From Anisakis pegreffii (taxonomy: Eukaryota; Nematoda; Chromadorea; Rhabditida; Anisakidae): 64,000 nucleotides of DNA. The stretch spans positions 241,778 to 305,777 of the forward strand of contig JAPYMA010000520.1 of the NCBI GenBank assembly GCA_035041965.1. Reading direction: 5' to 3'. A model generated the notes under the pieces. It saw only the letters and a program-made list of their open reading frames with translations. It made no database searches and was not told the origin of the DNA. The position numbers and the translations under genes were made by a program. Positions 38,601-51,214 of the stretch are shown here, piece after piece (the first letter of the stretch is position 1; the number at the start of each line of letters is the position of its first letter).

Positions 38601-40245
38601 GACGGAGTATTATTTGAAGGAAGATATAACAATTGGAGCATTTGTCATCGCATTGGTAAGTGATGTGTAACGGAGTAACGTTGTTCTGGGCTGATTAAAT
38701 GAGCCGGACTCGAGAGTAGACGTGAACAGCATTGAAATGTAATAGAATGTACAATTATTTTTGCGAATTGATGCAGTATGATGCTTCACATCATCAGTTG
38801 GTATTGTCGAGTGGTATTATATATGAGCGCATTGGTGTGCTTAGTTTAATGTTTGCATCAGCATCAATGCAGTTGCTGCTACTTCGTTATATATCAGTGT
38901 TCCTTCTTGTTCGTTTACAATTGTATTTGTTTGCGCTCTTTTATTAGTTGGTTATCTGCTCATTTCTTAGGGTGTTTCAGTGATAAGGTGATGTCTAATT
39001 TGCGGACATATTCAGTAGACGTTTACTCTCTAGTTTTTTGCTTATATGTGAATTTCAATTGACACTCTTCTATGCTTACGAAATGTTTCAGTAAGCCATC
39101 TTCCTGGACATTTGCAATACCGATATTCGAAATACCAACAGTTCATCGCAGGCTCAGAGCTCAATTCGAATACTCATTTATACTATGCCCCTTATCGGAA
39201 TTTGCTTAAAATGCGATTATTACCTTCGATTAGAAAAAAATTATCAAACAGTACCAACTAAATTTCTAGACTAATCTCTTTGATCTGTCGCGATAAAATA
39301 AGATTCAAGTTGCGAAAGAGAGACGCTATTCAGCAGCTATTGATGCTTTTACGATTCACGAAATGACTAATGCATGCTGTTGCAAGGTTTCAACTTGAGG
39401 CTAACGAAAAAAGTTTTCGAATAAGCAGAATGAAACTATAAGTTTTCTCATGTGACTCCAGAAATTCAATCGCCTTCCATATGTTATTTAGAATTCATTT
39501 CTCATTTCTCAACGATGCAATTTTGCACCGATACATCTAAAATGATAATTATAATCACTTTTCACGTTAGCGTTGTACAGGTTTTTCAGCATTCTGCTCT
39601 CAACTCATATCAATCGCGAACCCTTGCTCTCTCCATTTTCCGAGATTACCTGTCTGTGTCTATTGCTCTTTTTACTCGCTCATGTTGACAATTGCAACCG
39701 ATGCTTGTAAAATGCAATAAGATAAGATTATATTCAAATGCTCTATCGCTTCCAGTAAAAATTATCAGACCCAACGATGAAATATCACTAGGGCAAAACA
39801 GAAAACGTTTGGAGAGTATAGCGTTCAGTCTGTTCTATCTTTGTTTCTGGTATGCTATCGTAAAACATTGGAACTGTTTCAGTCGTAAAATATTGAAACT
39901 GCCTACGTTTTGTTAGTTGAAACGACCCATTCAAACTTTCGATATGGCTCAAGCACATATGTTTCTTATTATTACTACAAGGATTTATTTTCGAAATTCG
40001 ATCATTCAATTCGATCGCTCAGGAAGTCTATAGCTGCATTCGCGTGCGATTCGTTTCGAAAGCTTTCATCGTTTAAGCATTTTACAATTTGTTCGTAAGC
40101 TAGTGATACTAACTGAAGACTTGAGGCTGAATTTCATATAGGATCAGTGTCAAATTTGAAGTCGGTTGTAACATCTATCCCTCACAACGATTCGAACGTT
40201 CTATAATTACGCCCCAAACATCAAATTAGATATTCTGCCATCATC
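32646..40245. other. Long non-coding stretch upstream of glycogenin
   Basis: No convincing gene in 7.6 kb. A 22-bp direct duplication (AGAGTATCGAATTGTTT units) lies near 35462-35500. The longest frame, 37212-37727, is listed separately. Regulatory DNA for the downstream gene may lie here, but I cannot point to a site. Confidence 0.4.
37212..37727 (+). other. 171-codon open frame, doubtful
   Basis: The longest frame outside the recognised genes and transposons. Its composition (Ser, Phe and Ile rich, with no domain or repeat) resembles translated AT-rich non-coding DNA. It has no convincing ATG context and no splice-bounded extension. It ends in a hydrophobic run (YSAILIVVVFIYV). Listed so that it can be checked; I lean towards chance. 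Confidence 0.12.
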
Positions 40246-40253
40246 AATTTCAG
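40246..40253 (+). promoter_or_regulatory. Probable SL trans-splice acceptor of glycogenin
   Basis: AATTTCAG, close to the nematode acceptor consensus TTTTCAG, ends nine bases before the start ATG at 40263. No upstream coding exon is needed, as expected when a spliced leader is added here. Confidence 0.65.
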
Positions 40254-40262
40254 TAATTCAAA

Positions 40263-40402
40263 ATGACCGAGGCCTGGGTAACTCTTGCTACGACTGATGG
40301 ATACGCAATTGGTGCTCTCGTGTTGGCACAATCACTTAAAGTATGCGGCACTACCAGGAAACTACACTGTATGATAACTAATGCGGTGTCTCATCCGTTG
40401 GT
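40263..40402 (+). CDS. gyg-1: Glycogenin exon 1
   Basis: ATG preceded by AATTCAAA. It encodes the UDP-binding N-terminus ([19 protein letters not shown]). Donor GT|GTAAGT, phase 2. Confidence 0.95.
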
Positions 40403-43400
40403 GTAAGTTTCAGTTGTTTTATGCTGAAAGCATAATCTCAGTGTTTGTGTTTCCTAATTCAACTAACTGCATGACATAAGTCGAAGAAATGATTTTCAGT
40501 TGTTGACTGGGACTTAAGACTTTCGACAGAAATGGCTTTATAGCGTTTAAAAGTTGTATTTCTTAAGAGTTTAGAATTTGTCAGATTATCAGTGCACTCT
40601 TGTCGGTAATTAGGAACGCTATGAGGTTTCCGAGCTGAAACACCGTTCTCAGTGACTATTGATAGTGTAATCGCTGCTTGCTCATTGAACGAATGAACCC
40701 TTCGGATGAAAGTCCAACCTTCAATATCTTTACGTATAGAGACTGCGATTTGGATAGGTGTTCAGTGCATAAACTGAAAGTGTTATTGAATCTTAATGGA
40801 ACAGGCCAGTTGAACAAGCACTTATCAGAGTAAACCCAACAAGAGTCAAGAGAATCTTTGCAGAGAGGAATTGAAATCAGTATTTGATGCAGTCACAGTG
40901 GTCAACGTGTTCGACAGTGGCGACTCAGTGAACCTCGGTTTGATCGGTAGACCTGATTTAGGTGTTACTTTCACGAAAATTAACTGCTGGAGGTTGACGC
41001 AGTACACAAAATGTGTATTTCTTGATGCAGATTGCTTGGTAAGATTTGTTAATTGAATGTGATATGCGTGAACAGAATTCGGGCCATTGCAGGGACTCGT
41101 AGCAGACAGTTAATTTAGCTTTTTTTTCAATTCTCATTCTTTGCTGTACTGATTTCCTTATCAATATGTGGGCTGCTCGGCTCAACAGGCGCTCTTGACA
41201 TTCAGTTAATGAAACGTTGAAATGGCAGCCCTGAAAAAGAATTTCCTAGCAAGTCGATTGAGGAGTGCTGATTCTAGGCAAAATTCAACCGAAAAAAACA
41301 CGTCGGTATTAAATACTCTTGATTATTTTCAGGTTTTACAAAATTCGGATGAGCTTTTCGAAAGACCCGAATTCTCGGCAGCCTCTGATATCGGCTGGCC
41401 AGACTGCTTTAATTCAGGCGTTTTTGTTTTTGTCCCTTCCGAGCATACGTATGGTGACATTCTAAGGTTTGCACTCGAGCACGGCTCTTTTGACGGTTCG
41501 TTTCCATTCACAATTTGTTTCTTTATAATTTCGCAATTGTTGAGTTATTTTACTCAGAATGCGTGCAGCATAACTTGATAAATTATATCTGATCATTTAG
41601 TCTTTTAAGCCTGAAAGAGAAGAAGCAGATTAAGCTATGCTTTTAGTGATTTTTTTTGCTGGGCAGAAATTTTCAAACGCACCGGAAAATATTTGAAAAG
41701 AGAGAAGAATGTGAATTACATGTTGATGAAAATGAGATATAGTTTATGCATTAGGACTGCTTGCTTTAGTGCATGCTTTTGGTAGTCTATATTTAGTTGT
41801 GTTTGTTTCAGGTGGTGATCAGGGCTTGTTGAACATGTACTTTAGCAACTGGAGAGATCAGCCATCGGAATTTCGTTTACCATTCATTTATAATATGACA
41901 TCGGGAGCGATTTACACGTATGCAGCTGCTTACAAGCGCTTTGGCTCACAGGTTATCATTTCATCACTGAATCATTCATTTATCGCATTCATCAGGATTG
42001 CACTGATCATTTTATGACTTATTAATTTTCTCAAACGACAAAACGTTCCGTTACACTTCACTAAAACACAGCATTTGCTCCGGTAACCATCAAGCTATCG
42101 AATTTTGTGAATATGAGGGTGAAAGCTGTACATTGACATTTAGTAGAGCAAAATATGAAAGATGCGTGAGACATCTTGTTGATATATGAGCGCCACAAGA
42201 AAATAGCTTTTGTGAGGACAATCGCTTATTTTGGTATATTGTGTTCTGGAATTCTTCAGAATCATTTTCAAGAATGTTTCACTGTTTTCGTATTCTATGC
42301 TGTTTTTTATCGCATTAAAAATTTCCCAGAAACAATCATATTCCATTTTTAATGACCATTTCACTGTTTCAGATATTTTCCATTTAGTACACATTTTCAG
42401 CTATTTTTTGTTCACGGAAATCGACTGCTCTCATGCGTTTTAACACATTTTTGATCTTAGATTTAGAGCCTCTAGGGATAAAAGCTCGAACTGTTCACTC
42501 AAAGTGGTTCCACCAGAGTGTATTGAAACACTGATCACTATCAACATTTGCAGACCCAAATGCTTTGATGTCGTAGTTATTATGTTGTTCAAACGCCTAC
42601 AATCGATTCATTAGTCATTAGACGAACGTAATTTCAGGTGAAGATAGTGCACTTTTTGGGTGCAGTGAAGCCATGGCAAGAGTCGGGTGGTCATCACATT
42701 TCAGAACATATCGCGCATTGGTGGTCGTTGTTTTCTACACGCGTCGCGCCGAATCTACCTTCATCACACGTGAGTAATTGGTCGTGCTCGATGCCTGTGT
42801 GCACACTACCTCCTGATTCTTGTACTAGTGTGCCTGATCGTAGAGATGAGCCATTCGAGCAACATTTATTACCACTTGATAAGGGATTGAACATAGTCGA
42901 GGGTGAAAGCAATCAAAAGGAGCAGGAACATCAACAGCAACGTCAACAAGATGGACATACCTCAGAATCACAAGATAATCAGCCATCCAAATCAGCTGAT
43001 ATCAACGTCTCATCACCATCACCGTCTACAGACACAAACCAAAATCCATGCATGCGCGTTTTTCGTTGCGTTCCACCAAGCTATCAGACGTGGACTCCGC
43101 TCCGCTTCCTTCCCAAACATCTCGCCAACCAAATGGCAGCTTACTCATCTGTGAGTGCCCGTCAACCTCTTTCTCTTTACTGTTTGCCTCTCTCAAAAGC
43201 CATCCCTGTCGTTTCGTTTTTATAACATTTCTCTGATTCCGTTTCCGTTTCAATCAGCATAGCATAGCGAATAGCGAATATTAAGTTCCTTACGGCCTGT
43301 GCCCGTTGTCCTTTATTCGGTCGCCTTCCTCTTTATTTTTTGGTCGTGTGTTTGGTTCGAAATAACCACATCTTTACAGTAAAAGATCAGGCACTTTCAC

Positions 43401-45595
43401 GTTATGACTCTAACATGAATTTGATCGAATGATTCCATTTTGATATTTCTCGAATTCAACAACGTGAATTTTGAGTGCATTTAGGTGTGAAACAGTATTT
43501 TATTAAATTGCAGTAATCATTCATTCAGTTCGTTTGTCAGCCATGACAATTCTCATTTCTTGTTCTGGTGTTTTTTATGAATGTTAACTACGAACAGTCT
43601 ATCCGACCCAAAATCTTGACTACCAAATATTTCGTTGAGCATTGATTCTGAGGATATTTGACAGAATCTCATAAATTTGTGAATTCATAGAAGTTTAGAA
43701 ACACGCGTGAGTACAATAGGAATTTGGTAGGCGAGATGAATGGGTTGCTGTCGGTATGCGGTTCCACGTTCTATTTTCATTTTGCATACCATACGCAAAT
43801 ATCCTCTAACGAAACTTTAAATTTAACACGATTGCTGTGAATTACTTAATTGTTCCCTCTTTTCGGAACGCATGCACTCGAATCGACCAAATATATTTTA
43901 TGCTTCAACAGTGACGAAATGTTTTCAAGACAATATTCATTCTTTTTATAGTTGTACTCAAAACTCATCGAGCGCATTATCGAAGACAAGATAACGAGAG
44001 CAGTTTCGTCGATGAGTCGTTTAGGAAACTGCGCATTTAATACCTGAAGATGTTGTTTAACCGCGGCGTTACTTGTTGCATGAAACGATCACTGGATGTT
44101 CGTTTTTGTGGCAATGATATCTAAAAACTTGTTCATTGATGTTGTTTTCAAAAACGAAACTTGTTGTATGATCAGTTCAATATTCTCTTAAGGGTGAAAT
44201 ATCACTGACTCCATCTGGTTCTCTCACCGTCTCATCTACGGTTAGTCTTTACTGTGGAACTATTCGTTAATTCTTGTCTTGTTATCACTTACGAACATGC
44301 ATTCGAATTCGATGCAATTGCTTTAGTTGTATCGGAAGTGAGTTTATGAGTGCCGAAATTCAATTATTGAAAACTGTTAGTCTAAGGTTCCTGAATAAAT
44401 GCTCCACTTTTCATTCATTCATTTGTATCCTAAGCGCTGCAATTTTTAGGTAGTAGAATTCAAGTAAAACCCGTGGTTTTTAAGTCGCATGAACATAAAG
44501 CTTTCTAACAAAGCATTTATAGTGGAGAACCATGTCATTCATTCAGTTGATTGCAGTTTTTCGTGACTTATAAACGTTGTTGATGTTTATTGATCAAAAT
44601 TTGTTTCGAGGAACGAATGAGATCATCTGATACGAGAACAAAGTCAATCCTTTGTTTGTGACAGCACTGCATCATTAACATTGAAATCCAGAGTTTTGTG
44701 AAGTTAGAATCTCCCCTGAAAATAGCTTCCAATAAGATTTTGTTTTTGCTAACCGCATGCGTTTACCACTCAACGAAAATGGAGAGATAGAGAGGCATCT
44801 AACACAGCTCGAAAGAATACCTCATCACAAACGTCCAGGGTATTACGATGTTCGATCGTTATTGAAATCTGTTGAGATTCAAAAAACGATTACCACCATA
44901 TAATGAAGGAAGTGGAGTGAGTGAGTCTCATCTAGTGCAACATGCTCATCAGCTCTATCCTCTATAAAACGCCTGAATCCATCTGCATAGGCCTCTGTAA
45001 GCAAACATATTCTAGTACTCTCAATTTTATCCATCATTCACACCTCTGTGGCTACTGTTCACTTATTGGTTATTGCAACAAGATCAGCAAAAGAGGAAAG
45101 CGACTAGATCCGTCACAATCCAAAATCATTCAAAGCAACGTTCTATCCTTTCTCAGCTTTAATCCAGAGGTTTAGGACCACACTCAGAAGAATTTTATTT
45201 CATGAATCACATTCTCTGCGAAACGATTTTTTATAAACTTTTTTTTTCGCACTTTCACTTCATTTGCCATGAACTTATATGAAGTTAAGTAACCGTGCGT
45301 TTTGAAACTCTAACGATTCAGTCTCTATATTTTTGGTGCTTGAAAACAAAACTGAATGGCTAAGAATTTGGCTAAATCTATGCTTGGGTGGGCCACTAAA
45401 ATTGATGGGACAAACTTTCAATGAATGACATTTTAAAATTGTCGACTATAGATGCCAGCAGTGAATGGTGAAGCGGAAGTAGGACCAACGAACGAGGAAC
45501 GGATGAGGGCCTGGGAAATTGGCCATCCGGATTACTTAGGCCGAGATGCATTCGCAAATATTCAGAAAGCGATCGATGCGGCTCTCCACCAGTGA
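40263..45595 (+). CDS. gyg-1: Glycogenin, self-glucosylating primer of glycogen (six exons)
   Basis: Glycosyltransferase family 8 enzyme. It transfers glucose from UDP-glucose to its own tyrosine in the cytosol, making the primer that glycogen synthase extends. Exons: 40263-40402, 40864-41038, 41333-41495, 41812-41951, 42638-43150 (or 42769) and 45452-45595, with all phases consistent, giving 424 aa (or 297). The start [10 protein letters not shown] is typical. The metal-binding D-A-D is at 101-103 (FLDADCL), the catalytic-loop Asp of DQGLLN is D162, and Y194 in AIYTYAAAY matches the glucosylated Tyr194 of rabbit glycogenin. HFLGAVKPW starts at H211. The last exon encodes the conserved synthase-binding tail ([18 protein letters not shown]). 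Residues 251-377 are a low-complexity linker. The gene appears intact. Confidence 0.96.
40864..41038 (+). CDS. gyg-1: Glycogenin exon 2, with the DxD motif
   Basis: Acceptor CTTTGCAG, donor TTG|GTAAGA, phase 0. It encodes the [15 protein letters not shown] segment and ends in FLDADCL, the Mn-binding DxD. Confidence 0.96.
41333..41495 (+). CDS. gyg-1: Glycogenin exon 3
   Basis: Acceptor TTTTCAG. It encodes [20 protein letters not shown] and [12 protein letters not shown], both strongly conserved. The donor GTTCGT is non-ideal, but the phase (1) joins exon 4 correctly as DGGDQG. Confidence 0.95.
41812..41951 (+). CDS. gyg-1: Glycogenin exon 4, with the acceptor tyrosine
   Basis: Acceptor GTTTCAG, donor CAG|GTTATC. 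It encodes [18 protein letters not shown] and the [11 protein letters not shown] segment carrying Y194. Confidence 0.96.
42638..43150 (+). CDS. gyg-1: Glycogenin exon 5, with alternative donors
   Basis: Acceptor ATTTCAG. It begins [13 protein letters not shown], then [15 protein letters not shown] strong donor GTGAGT occurs at 42770 and another at 43151, both in phase 0. The 127 residues between them are rich in Gln, Ser, Asp and Asn with repeated EQ and QQ runs, a disordered linker. An internal frame stop only comes at 43223-43225. Confidence 0.88.
45452..45595 (+). CDS. gyg-1: Glycogenin exon 6, glycogen synthase-binding tail
   Basis: Acceptor GACTATAG. 47 codons then TGA. It encodes the conserved C-terminal motif ([16 protein letters not shown]) that in known glycogenins recruits glycogen synthase. 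The 2.3-kb intron before it could hide further small linker exons. Confidence 0.92.
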   Translation: MPAVNGEAEVGPTNEERMRAWEIGHPDYLGRDAFANIQKAIDAALHQ

Positions 45596-48500
45596 ATGTG
45601 AAAACACAATTGAATTTTTTTATTATACAAAATAATCGTTGTTCGTTTGTTTTCTTAATGTTCATCAATACTCGACATCGACAATCAGTTATGTGATTTG
45701 GTTTGCTCATTCTGTATTCATTTTCTGCAATTCATTCATCAATGTCAACGATGCGAATTTTTTCAACGTGAAGAAGTTATCAGCGTTAGAAAATGTACGT
45801 GCATTCGACATTCTGCTCAAATCATATATAAGCTAACGATTGTGTTATATTGAAATTTGTTGTTGTTCTTGCTAAAGTGTTGAAACATGTTTTATTCAAT
45901 AGTAAAGCATTAATTCAATGAAGAATGTGCAACGATATTATCTGTTGTTAATATGGTGCTGTTTTAGTGCTATTCCCGAGTGTTTATAATAACAGTAGGA
46001 CTTCTCATCACTGACTATTCAACATCATGTGTTAATTTCATTCAATTAACGAATTTTCGGTTATTCTAATAAAGTTTCTAAAGCCATCACCTTCACGAAC
46101 AGTCGTCATAAAAGATCAGATTCAAAAAATCGGTCGAGTAGATCAGTCGGAAAAGAGAACTGAAACGGATCATATTACTGAGAGAAGAGAAAAATCATGA
46201 ATTTAGATGCTGAATATTTATATATTCCTCAATTGGATGAACTCAGCTGTTCCCTTTTGTGACATCAGTAGTTCCCGACTTTTTTTTCCACCAGCGTTCT
46301 CTTGGGCAAAATTTTCTCAACGTCCTCTGTCACAGCAAATTTTGAGACAACATCAGTGTAAAAATACTTTGAATATAATTTTCAGTTATATTGTAAATGT
46401 CATCGATTGAAATACTAAAAAGACTTTTACGCAGCATCTTATCTCGACAAATTTTCAATTTGATGGCTGAATTTGGTGCATAATTTCTGACGTTCTTATT
46501 CTAGGTTGCGTGCCATTTCTAACTAATCGACGACCTCTTAATGTTGCAGTTCAGCAGACGATTCTTTCATCTTGTACGAAGTTGATTGTGAGTAACTGCA
46601 TTCAATCACATTCAGTTATGAGGGAAGTTGGGAAGGCCGAGAAGAAAAGTTTGATAGCTTCCTATAGCTTTGGAAACTTTCTGCAAAATTTCTTCTTTTG
46701 CCAAAACTCCTGGTGCGATTTTTGAAAATGTGGCCTTTATTCGGAGTAACATCTCATAGCGATTAATACCTTCCGAATCGCAGATTCGGCTCCGTTCATT
46801 GGTTTCGGTTACTCACGCTGAAATTCGGACATCTCTTTTCATTAACCGATTACTACCCATCGATTTCGGTCAGCTGCCGAGATGATTTTTTTCGGCGGTC
46901 GCTGAAAACTAATTGTTGGTAATCATTGGTCCAACAGACCGTTTCCGTTGCGTTCGATGGCCACTGACCCAACCCTAATTGGCACTAAACAATTGACATT
47001 TATTGTGCATTGAGGCAATGCCTGTCAATCTATATGTGCACATAGGTTGTATTCACTTTATTGCATTTTGTTGTAAGTGAATAAAAATACGGAAGTAAAT
47101 ATCAGCCTCATGGTCTTTTTCGAGATGAACAACATGTGAAAATTATGATTTGCCCTTACGGCGATTTGCATGGATGTTTAACTAGCAATGTTTGCTCTGA
47201 TAAGATCTACATCACAATGCAACTGCAAATTCAAATAATATTTTGAACAAATCTACTAAAGTGGCAATGCCACATTTGCAACCTAGCAGATTACCTTCAA
47301 ACGGCCATATTCGTTCTCATTGAAAATTGAAAGACAATGTTGAGTTTCATTTGGACGCTCATCTCACTTCGGTATTCGGAAGGAGGCGATCAAGTTCTTC
47401 ACCAGTGTTGCTGATCACATTTTATTGCGAATTCTGGAAATATTTCATTTTGACTACTGCTGTAAAAACGTTATCAAGCGATTTGTGAATCAGATCACTT
47501 CAGCTTCTTACGGGTCTATAGCTCTTTTAACACTGGAGCACGTCAGTTCCATATGCAGTTGATTATACTATTGATGGGGACTTTTTTCATTAAAAATCTG
47601 CTCAACTTCAATACAAATGAATTTATCCTATTAGAAAGATCAAATCTGAATAATTTACGAAAACTTAAAAGAAAATGGATATTGTGCACCATACTGTGTC
47701 TGCTTACCATCCCCATAAATAAAATATCAACCAATAACGACCCCTTCGAACACACAATAACGTCTTCAATTGGGACGCTAGCATCCACAATGAGAGCATT
47801 AAATGAAGCTGCAATAAAGACAACAGAAAACGGGAATGATCAACCGCCGGCACGTCACACACTACAGTGTCTGAAATCGTTTTAAGCATACCGAATTGAG
47901 ATTACGAAGAGGAAGTTAGGGAAAATAAAATGTTACTGAACGCAGTATGCAGCGAAATGTTGAACATTACCCTTCTGCGATATGAACAGAAAGAATGGCC
48001 GTATGTTATCATTTAAAAATCTTCACTTTGCTAAGGATTTCGCTTGCTAATGATGCATCAATCGTAAACAAACTAAGCAACGAAGAAAACATTCGTTCTC
48101 AAGTTCATCCCTCCCCTTCTCGATGCATGGATTCCGTTCATGTGTGTCACACTTAACTGAACACTAAAAATGCATACGTTGTTTAACACCAAAAACAGTT
48201 CTGGTTTGCTGACCTTGTGAGTAAATTGTCGAATAAGTTGTCAAGACAATTATAAATCGAATTATAAATTGTTGTTGCAGTCGAATTATGTTTCTGAAAA
48301 ATTGAGAGAATATTTTTATCTGATTATTTCACAACTGATTGATTTTACTGATTCATAGCATTAATTTTTAAAAAGTTACGAAGCAAAAGGAACATGTGCA
48401 ATGAATGACATAAATTAAACGATCTTATGCAGCTGAGGATAGTCATTAGACAATTAACATAGATATTAATCAGAGCATGGATAAAAGTGCATTTAAAGCT

Positions 48501-48782
48501 CATCAAAACGTTCTTTTTTTGATCGCTAAATTTGGATTTTATATTATTAAGAGATTTGCGAATCTGTTGTGGTGGTGGTGGTGGTGATCAAAAACAAATT
48601 CGCTAAAATATATTTGTGCATGTTGTTTGGTAATACAGTCAAAAGATGTATTGTGTACAGATGAAGGAGATAAGAGACTTGACGTTGTTGCAAAAATGAA
48701 GATGATTAAATCAGTGATACATCGGTGTACAGTTGGTATATAATATACTGCTGGTTGTGAATTTGTCCGGAGGAATCGTACT
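45596..48782. other. Intergenic stretch after glycogenin
   Basis: No supported gene. A polyadenylation-like AATAAA at about 46070 could end the glycogenin 3' untranslated region. A 110-codon frame at 47553-47885 starts with a hydrophobic run, but has no splice or family support. A GGT microsatellite lies at about 48568-48586. Confidence 0.45.
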
Positions 48783-48790
48783 CTACTCAG
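48783..48790 (+). promoter_or_regulatory. Possible SL trans-splice acceptor of the membrane-protein gene
   Basis: CTACTCAG ends 13 bases before the ATG at 48804. The pyrimidine tract is short and weaker than at the glycogenin gene. Confidence 0.4.
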
Positions 48791-48803
48791 ACAATCGTTC
48801 ACA

Positions 48804-49028
48804 ATGCGAACGGGTCAACGAAGGAGGGAACAAACGACAACGACAGCGACAACAACAACCACATCATGGCGAATTCATGGCGGTACAAATGCAGTAAGTG
48901 GCTCAGAACAGAACTCATCATTGGAAATGCAGTTACAACGATCGCTTGTCTCTGTCGATGCGCTCGCTTGTTTCATCTTAGGTATTGCATTGTTCTTCGC
49001 ACCCTCCTACATCGCTCAACATATCTTC
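48804..49028 (+). CDS. Membrane protein exon 1
   Basis: 75 codons. Basic and Thr-rich start, then TM1 (VDALACFILGIALFFAPSYI). Donor TTC|GTGAGT. The Thr run comes from an ACA/ACG microsatellite-like stretch. Confidence 0.82.
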
Positions 49029-51121
49029 GTGAGTTTTTTTTTCATTTGTTTATTTCAACTCATTTATTCTAAGTTCATTCACTCAATTAAATTTTTTGAA
49101 TATCTATTTAAGATATTAGAAATGCTTTGGTTATGTGTAGCAGTTAAACTTTGCTCATATGAAACGCTCAAAAAAGGTTTCGTGAAAAACTCAAAATGAA
49201 AGACATTCGACACTCAAAATTTCGTGAAACCGTTGCTACTAGAATCATTCCATGATTTTTTTAAAAAAGAATATGATTCCTGCATACCGCTGTTCACGAA
49301 GTAAATATTGCGCAGTAATTTTTCTTTGATTTCACGAAATGAATGTTTTGCAGCATTTTTTCTTCGATTTCACGAATGGTCTCTCACATAAATTTCAAGC
49401 TTGCACTTTGTATCGATTGAATAAGTGATTCTTGAATGTAAAAGCTATCTTAATTCGTTGAATGTGAACGTATTATTACCGTATGTCATTTATATCAAGA
49501 AAGGTATTCCATCGTTGGGATGTCCTTCGAATTATGAATGTTTTAACCTTGAACTATGACCAAATGTATATGTATACATTTGCTAGTCAGACAGGCATTT
49601 CGCATTGAGTACATTTTAAACTGTTTAATGCAGTAAATAATTGAGAAATAGCAATAATCAATTTCATGTGAATTATTTCTGCATGAAAGATTTATCGTGC
49701 AACAAACAGTACATTTAATTCAACCTGTTGCCAGACGCCTCACTTAGAGCCGCAGAGTGCGCGGAAGAATAGACAATTATTTGAATTGTATATCAACGGT
49801 AAAACCGCAGCATAGCATAGTGTTGTGCGGGGAGAGAAAAGAAACGGGGAGAGTCGGGGACATTTCGGGGGCGGGGAGAGTCCCTGAAAATGGCCACCGC
49901 TCGAAAATGGTCGGAGACGAGGAGCTTCGGGGAGAAAACTCAATCTCATCACCGTCCCCGACCCCCTGAAATTCCCCAAAGATGTAACTTTGGAACTAGA
50001 ATGAGCAGGACCTTGAAAATATGATTTTTTAATGGAAAAATATTAAAATAAGTGAATTTTAGGCTAGAAAAGCGATGAGTGCAAAGGCGCAATGCAATTA
50101 TATTTACAGTATTTTATTCAGTCACATGAGAAAATGGAGTTTTTGAAAATAGCAAAATTTTTGAAAAGAATAGCAAAACTAGCAAAAAATAGCACAGCAA
50201 ACAGAGTTTTTAGAGTTTAACAAAAAAGAGTTTTTGAAAAAATGGCAAAATTTCTTTGACAAAAACGAAAGAGAATACACGCTCTACTCCTGCAGTTTTC
50301 TACTACACTCACCTATGCGGACATATTACATGTCACTGTGTAGCTCTCGAAATATTTTTAATCTCGGAAGGAATTAACACACGGATTCATGAACTCAAAA
50401 TTTTGTGGAATTTTATTGCTCTTGGTTTTCATTAGAAAATGTAATCATCTCCATTAGTCTACATCGAAATGTATCCAGATGAGCGTTAACGACGTTAACT
50501 AATGAAGAGCACAATAATCAGTTGAATGTTCAATGAATTGCAACACAAAAGTTCATCAAGCTGTTGCTGATCATGCTATCCGTCTGACTTGCATCAATTT
50601 CCTTGCCAATTCATCGATGATAGGTGGAAAACAACAACGATAACCGCATATGAATGAGCTGGGAATGATTAAGGCTTGCTTCAAGATGGACGCAATATCA
50701 AAATTAATACGACTTGACCTGCTTTATCAAATCCCAAGATCCCAGGATTTTTCAAAACTTAAATCCCGGGGTCGGGATCAGAACTGAACTCCCAAGATTC
50801 GCTGTAAAACCTAGCTGGGGCAGGATGATAGTGGGGCCTTAAAGGCAAACATGCGAGCAAAGACCGAATGTTCAAATTCGAATTGCTCGCATGGGTGCGG
50901 CAGATTTGAAGCTAATTTTTTTCCGCGGAGTTTCGGGGAGACCCCGAGCCGCTCGAAAGTGTTCAGGGACCGGGACCCCGAATTCGGGGACTCCCCGCAC
51001 AACACTAGCTTAGTATGCGATCAGACAACTGAATTTGATTGAAAACTTTCGCTAGTAAATTTATATATATATATATATATTTATTTATTTATTAAATATA
51101 TACAAATTTATTTATTATATA

Positions 51122-51214
<93 letters not shown>

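Larger units (their letters stand above)
49818..51007. mobile_element. hAT-like GC-rich element (copy B2) with a nested insertion
   Basis: Inverted termini TAGTGTTGTGCGGGGAG and CTCCCCGCACAACACTA are nearly perfect. The flanking octamers GCATAGCA (49810-49817) and GCTTAGTA (51008-51015) agree at 6 of 8, as expected of an aged 8-bp duplication. The ends are related to B1 at 12822. GC-rich GGGGA blocks occupy both sides (49830-49980 and 50815-51007). The middle holds part of an A-family element (50393-50813) and AT-rich filler. It lies in intron 1 of the membrane-protein gene. Confidence 0.8.
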
